From NCBI GenBank assembly GCA_934394595.1, contig CAKRRX010000118.1:1-7952 (forward strand): 7,952 nt of DNA. Direction: 5' to 3'. This DNA is from an uncultured Blautia sp. GTDB lineage: Bacteria > Bacillota > Clostridia > Lachnospirales > Lachnospiraceae. This document shows positions 7,623 through 7,952 of this stretch, piece after piece. The position numbers were made by a program, and so were the translations under genes. Under the pieces are notes generated by a model. That model made no database searches. It was not told where the DNA came from and saw nothing but the letters and a program-made list of their open reading frames with translations. The first letter of the stretch is position 1. Each line of letters starts with the position of its first letter.

Positions 7623-7635
7623 AAAAAATTTTTTT
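7623..7635. promoter_or_regulatory. A6T7 tract, possible UP element
   Basis: A run of six A followed by seven T lies about 10 bp upstream of the predicted -35 hexamer, where an UP element or intrinsically bent DNA would contact RNA polymerase. This is positional inference only. Confidence 0.3.
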
Positions 7636-7684
7636 GGCTTTCTTAAAAACTTTGTTTATTTAGTCTAACTGTTTCGAAAAATAA

Positions 7685-7700
7685 CAATCACATCTGATTG
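7685..7700. promoter_or_regulatory. Inverted repeat CAATCA-N4-TGATTG, possible operator
   Basis: Perfect 6-bp inverted repeat with a 4-bp centre, about 70 bp upstream of the predicted -35. Its compact size and position suit an activator or repressor dimer. It is short enough to be chance in AT-rich DNA. Confidence 0.3.
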
Positions 7701-7703
7701 CAT

Positions 7704-7714
7704 CCTTGCCAAGG
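7704..7714. promoter_or_regulatory. Palindrome CCTTG-C-CAAGG, possible operator
   Basis: An 11-bp palindrome with a single central base, immediately next to the CAATCA dyad. It is more GC-rich than its surroundings. Function unknown. Confidence 0.25.
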
Positions 7715-7723
7715 GCTTTTTGT

Positions 7724-7739
7724 GTAATAGGAACATTAC
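7724..7739. promoter_or_regulatory. Inverted repeat GTAAT-N6-ATTAC, possible operator
   Basis: Perfect 5-bp inverted repeat with a 6-bp spacer, the third dyad within 55 bp between the upstream terminator and the promoter. Weak individually; noted because of the clustering. Confidence 0.22.
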
Positions 7740-7760
7740 GAAGCAAATTTTTTATGACAT

Positions 7761-7794
7761 AAAAAAAGCAGCCCGCTATTTATGCGAACCGCTT
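7761..7794 (-). terminator. Intrinsic terminator of the gene upstream of ssnA
   Basis: On the minus strand, an 11-pair stem (arms 7784-7794 and 7766-7776, three G-U pairs) with a 7-nt loop runs directly into a seven-U run, five U beyond the stem. It lies 31 nt after the stop codon at 7826 and separates that gene from the ssnA operon. Confidence 0.8.
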
Positions 7795-7825
7795 CGTGGA
7801 TATCTAGTACAGCGAATATTAATCA

Positions 7826-7952
7826 TCATAGTTCCTGGAGCTTATGCAAGAACTTTCTTCCTTTCTTCCATAATTGAGGATCAATTTCCACCTCATAGCC
7901 CTTTCCATTTTTCACATGCCAGTCATAAAAAGAACGTTCTTCATCTGCATAT
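7826..7952 (-). CDS. C-terminal fragment of an unrecognised protein
   Basis: The last 41 codons plus TGA of a gene entering from the high-coordinate edge, complete codons beginning at 7951. The end is charged and soluble, rich in Lys/Glu with several Trp/Tyr/Phe, including YDWHVKNGKGYEVEIDP and ending in KLQEL. It is the only open minus-strand frame across this edge (the other two hit stops within a few codons), and an intrinsic terminator follows 31 nt after the stop, which supports a real gene end. I do not recognise the family. The terminator suggests it belongs to a separate transcription unit from ssnA. Confidence 0.6.
   Translation of the reverse strand, partial: YADEERSFYDWHVKNGKGYEVEIDPQLWKKGRKFLHKLQEL

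Larger units (their letters stand above)
7507..7825. other. Non-coding intergenic and control region upstream of ssnA
   Basis: These 319 bases hold no credible gene on either strand. They are AT-rich and contain, in transcription order, the terminator of the preceding gene, a cluster of three short inverted repeats (7685-7739), an A/T tract, a predicted promoter and a leader with a dyad. No recognisable purine, guanine or molybdenum-cofactor riboswitch core was seen. Confidence 0.7.

Overview
The window carries a four-gene, single-direction (minus-strand) operon for anaerobic purine oxidation. It belongs to the class built around selenium-dependent molybdenum hydroxylases. Moderate G+C, strong GGAGG-type ribosome binding sites, AT-rich intergenic DNA and several ferredoxin-type proteins suggest an anaerobic Clostridia-type Firmicute, most likely a gut Lachnospiraceae. 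That assignment is inference; no rRNA or other marker gene is present.

Layout, read in the direction of transcription (high to low coordinates). At 7826-7952 is the last 41 codons of an unrecognised gene, followed by a good intrinsic terminator (7761-7794). The non-coding stretch 7507-7825 then holds a plausible sigma-A promoter (7585-7613) behind an A/T tract, several short inverted repeats, and a dyad in the predicted leader. Next come ssnA (6169-7506, metal-dependent aminohydrolase), ygfK (3167-6166, large FMN/FAD/Fe-S oxidoreductase), an 82-bp gap with a perfect 12-bp inverted repeat, xdh (502-3084, fused 2Fe-2S and molybdopterin xanthine-dehydrogenase-type hydroxylase), and a four-motif ferredoxin-type protein (7-498). 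ssnA/ygfK and xdh/ferredoxin are each separated by only 2-3 bases, with the downstream ribosome binding site inside the upstream gene, so translational coupling is likely.

How the genes probably work together. ssnA, ygfK and this hydroxylase family are known to co-occur with selenium-labelled molybdenum hydroxylase systems and with the purine/urate-utilisation clusters of gut anaerobes and E. coli. The hydroxylase keeps the residues that bind and hydroxylate purines in xanthine oxidase, but it has no FAD domain and no FAD-subunit gene lies in the window. Electrons must therefore leave its 2Fe-2S clusters to another partner. The obvious candidates are the adjacent polyferredoxin and YgfK. YgfK looks like a domain-permuted relative of dihydropyrimidine dehydrogenase (an FMN barrel placed before the GltD-like FAD/NAD(P)H half). 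A working model, not proven here, is that purine hydroxylation, reduction of the purine ring and hydrolysis by SsnA form one redox-linked catabolic module.
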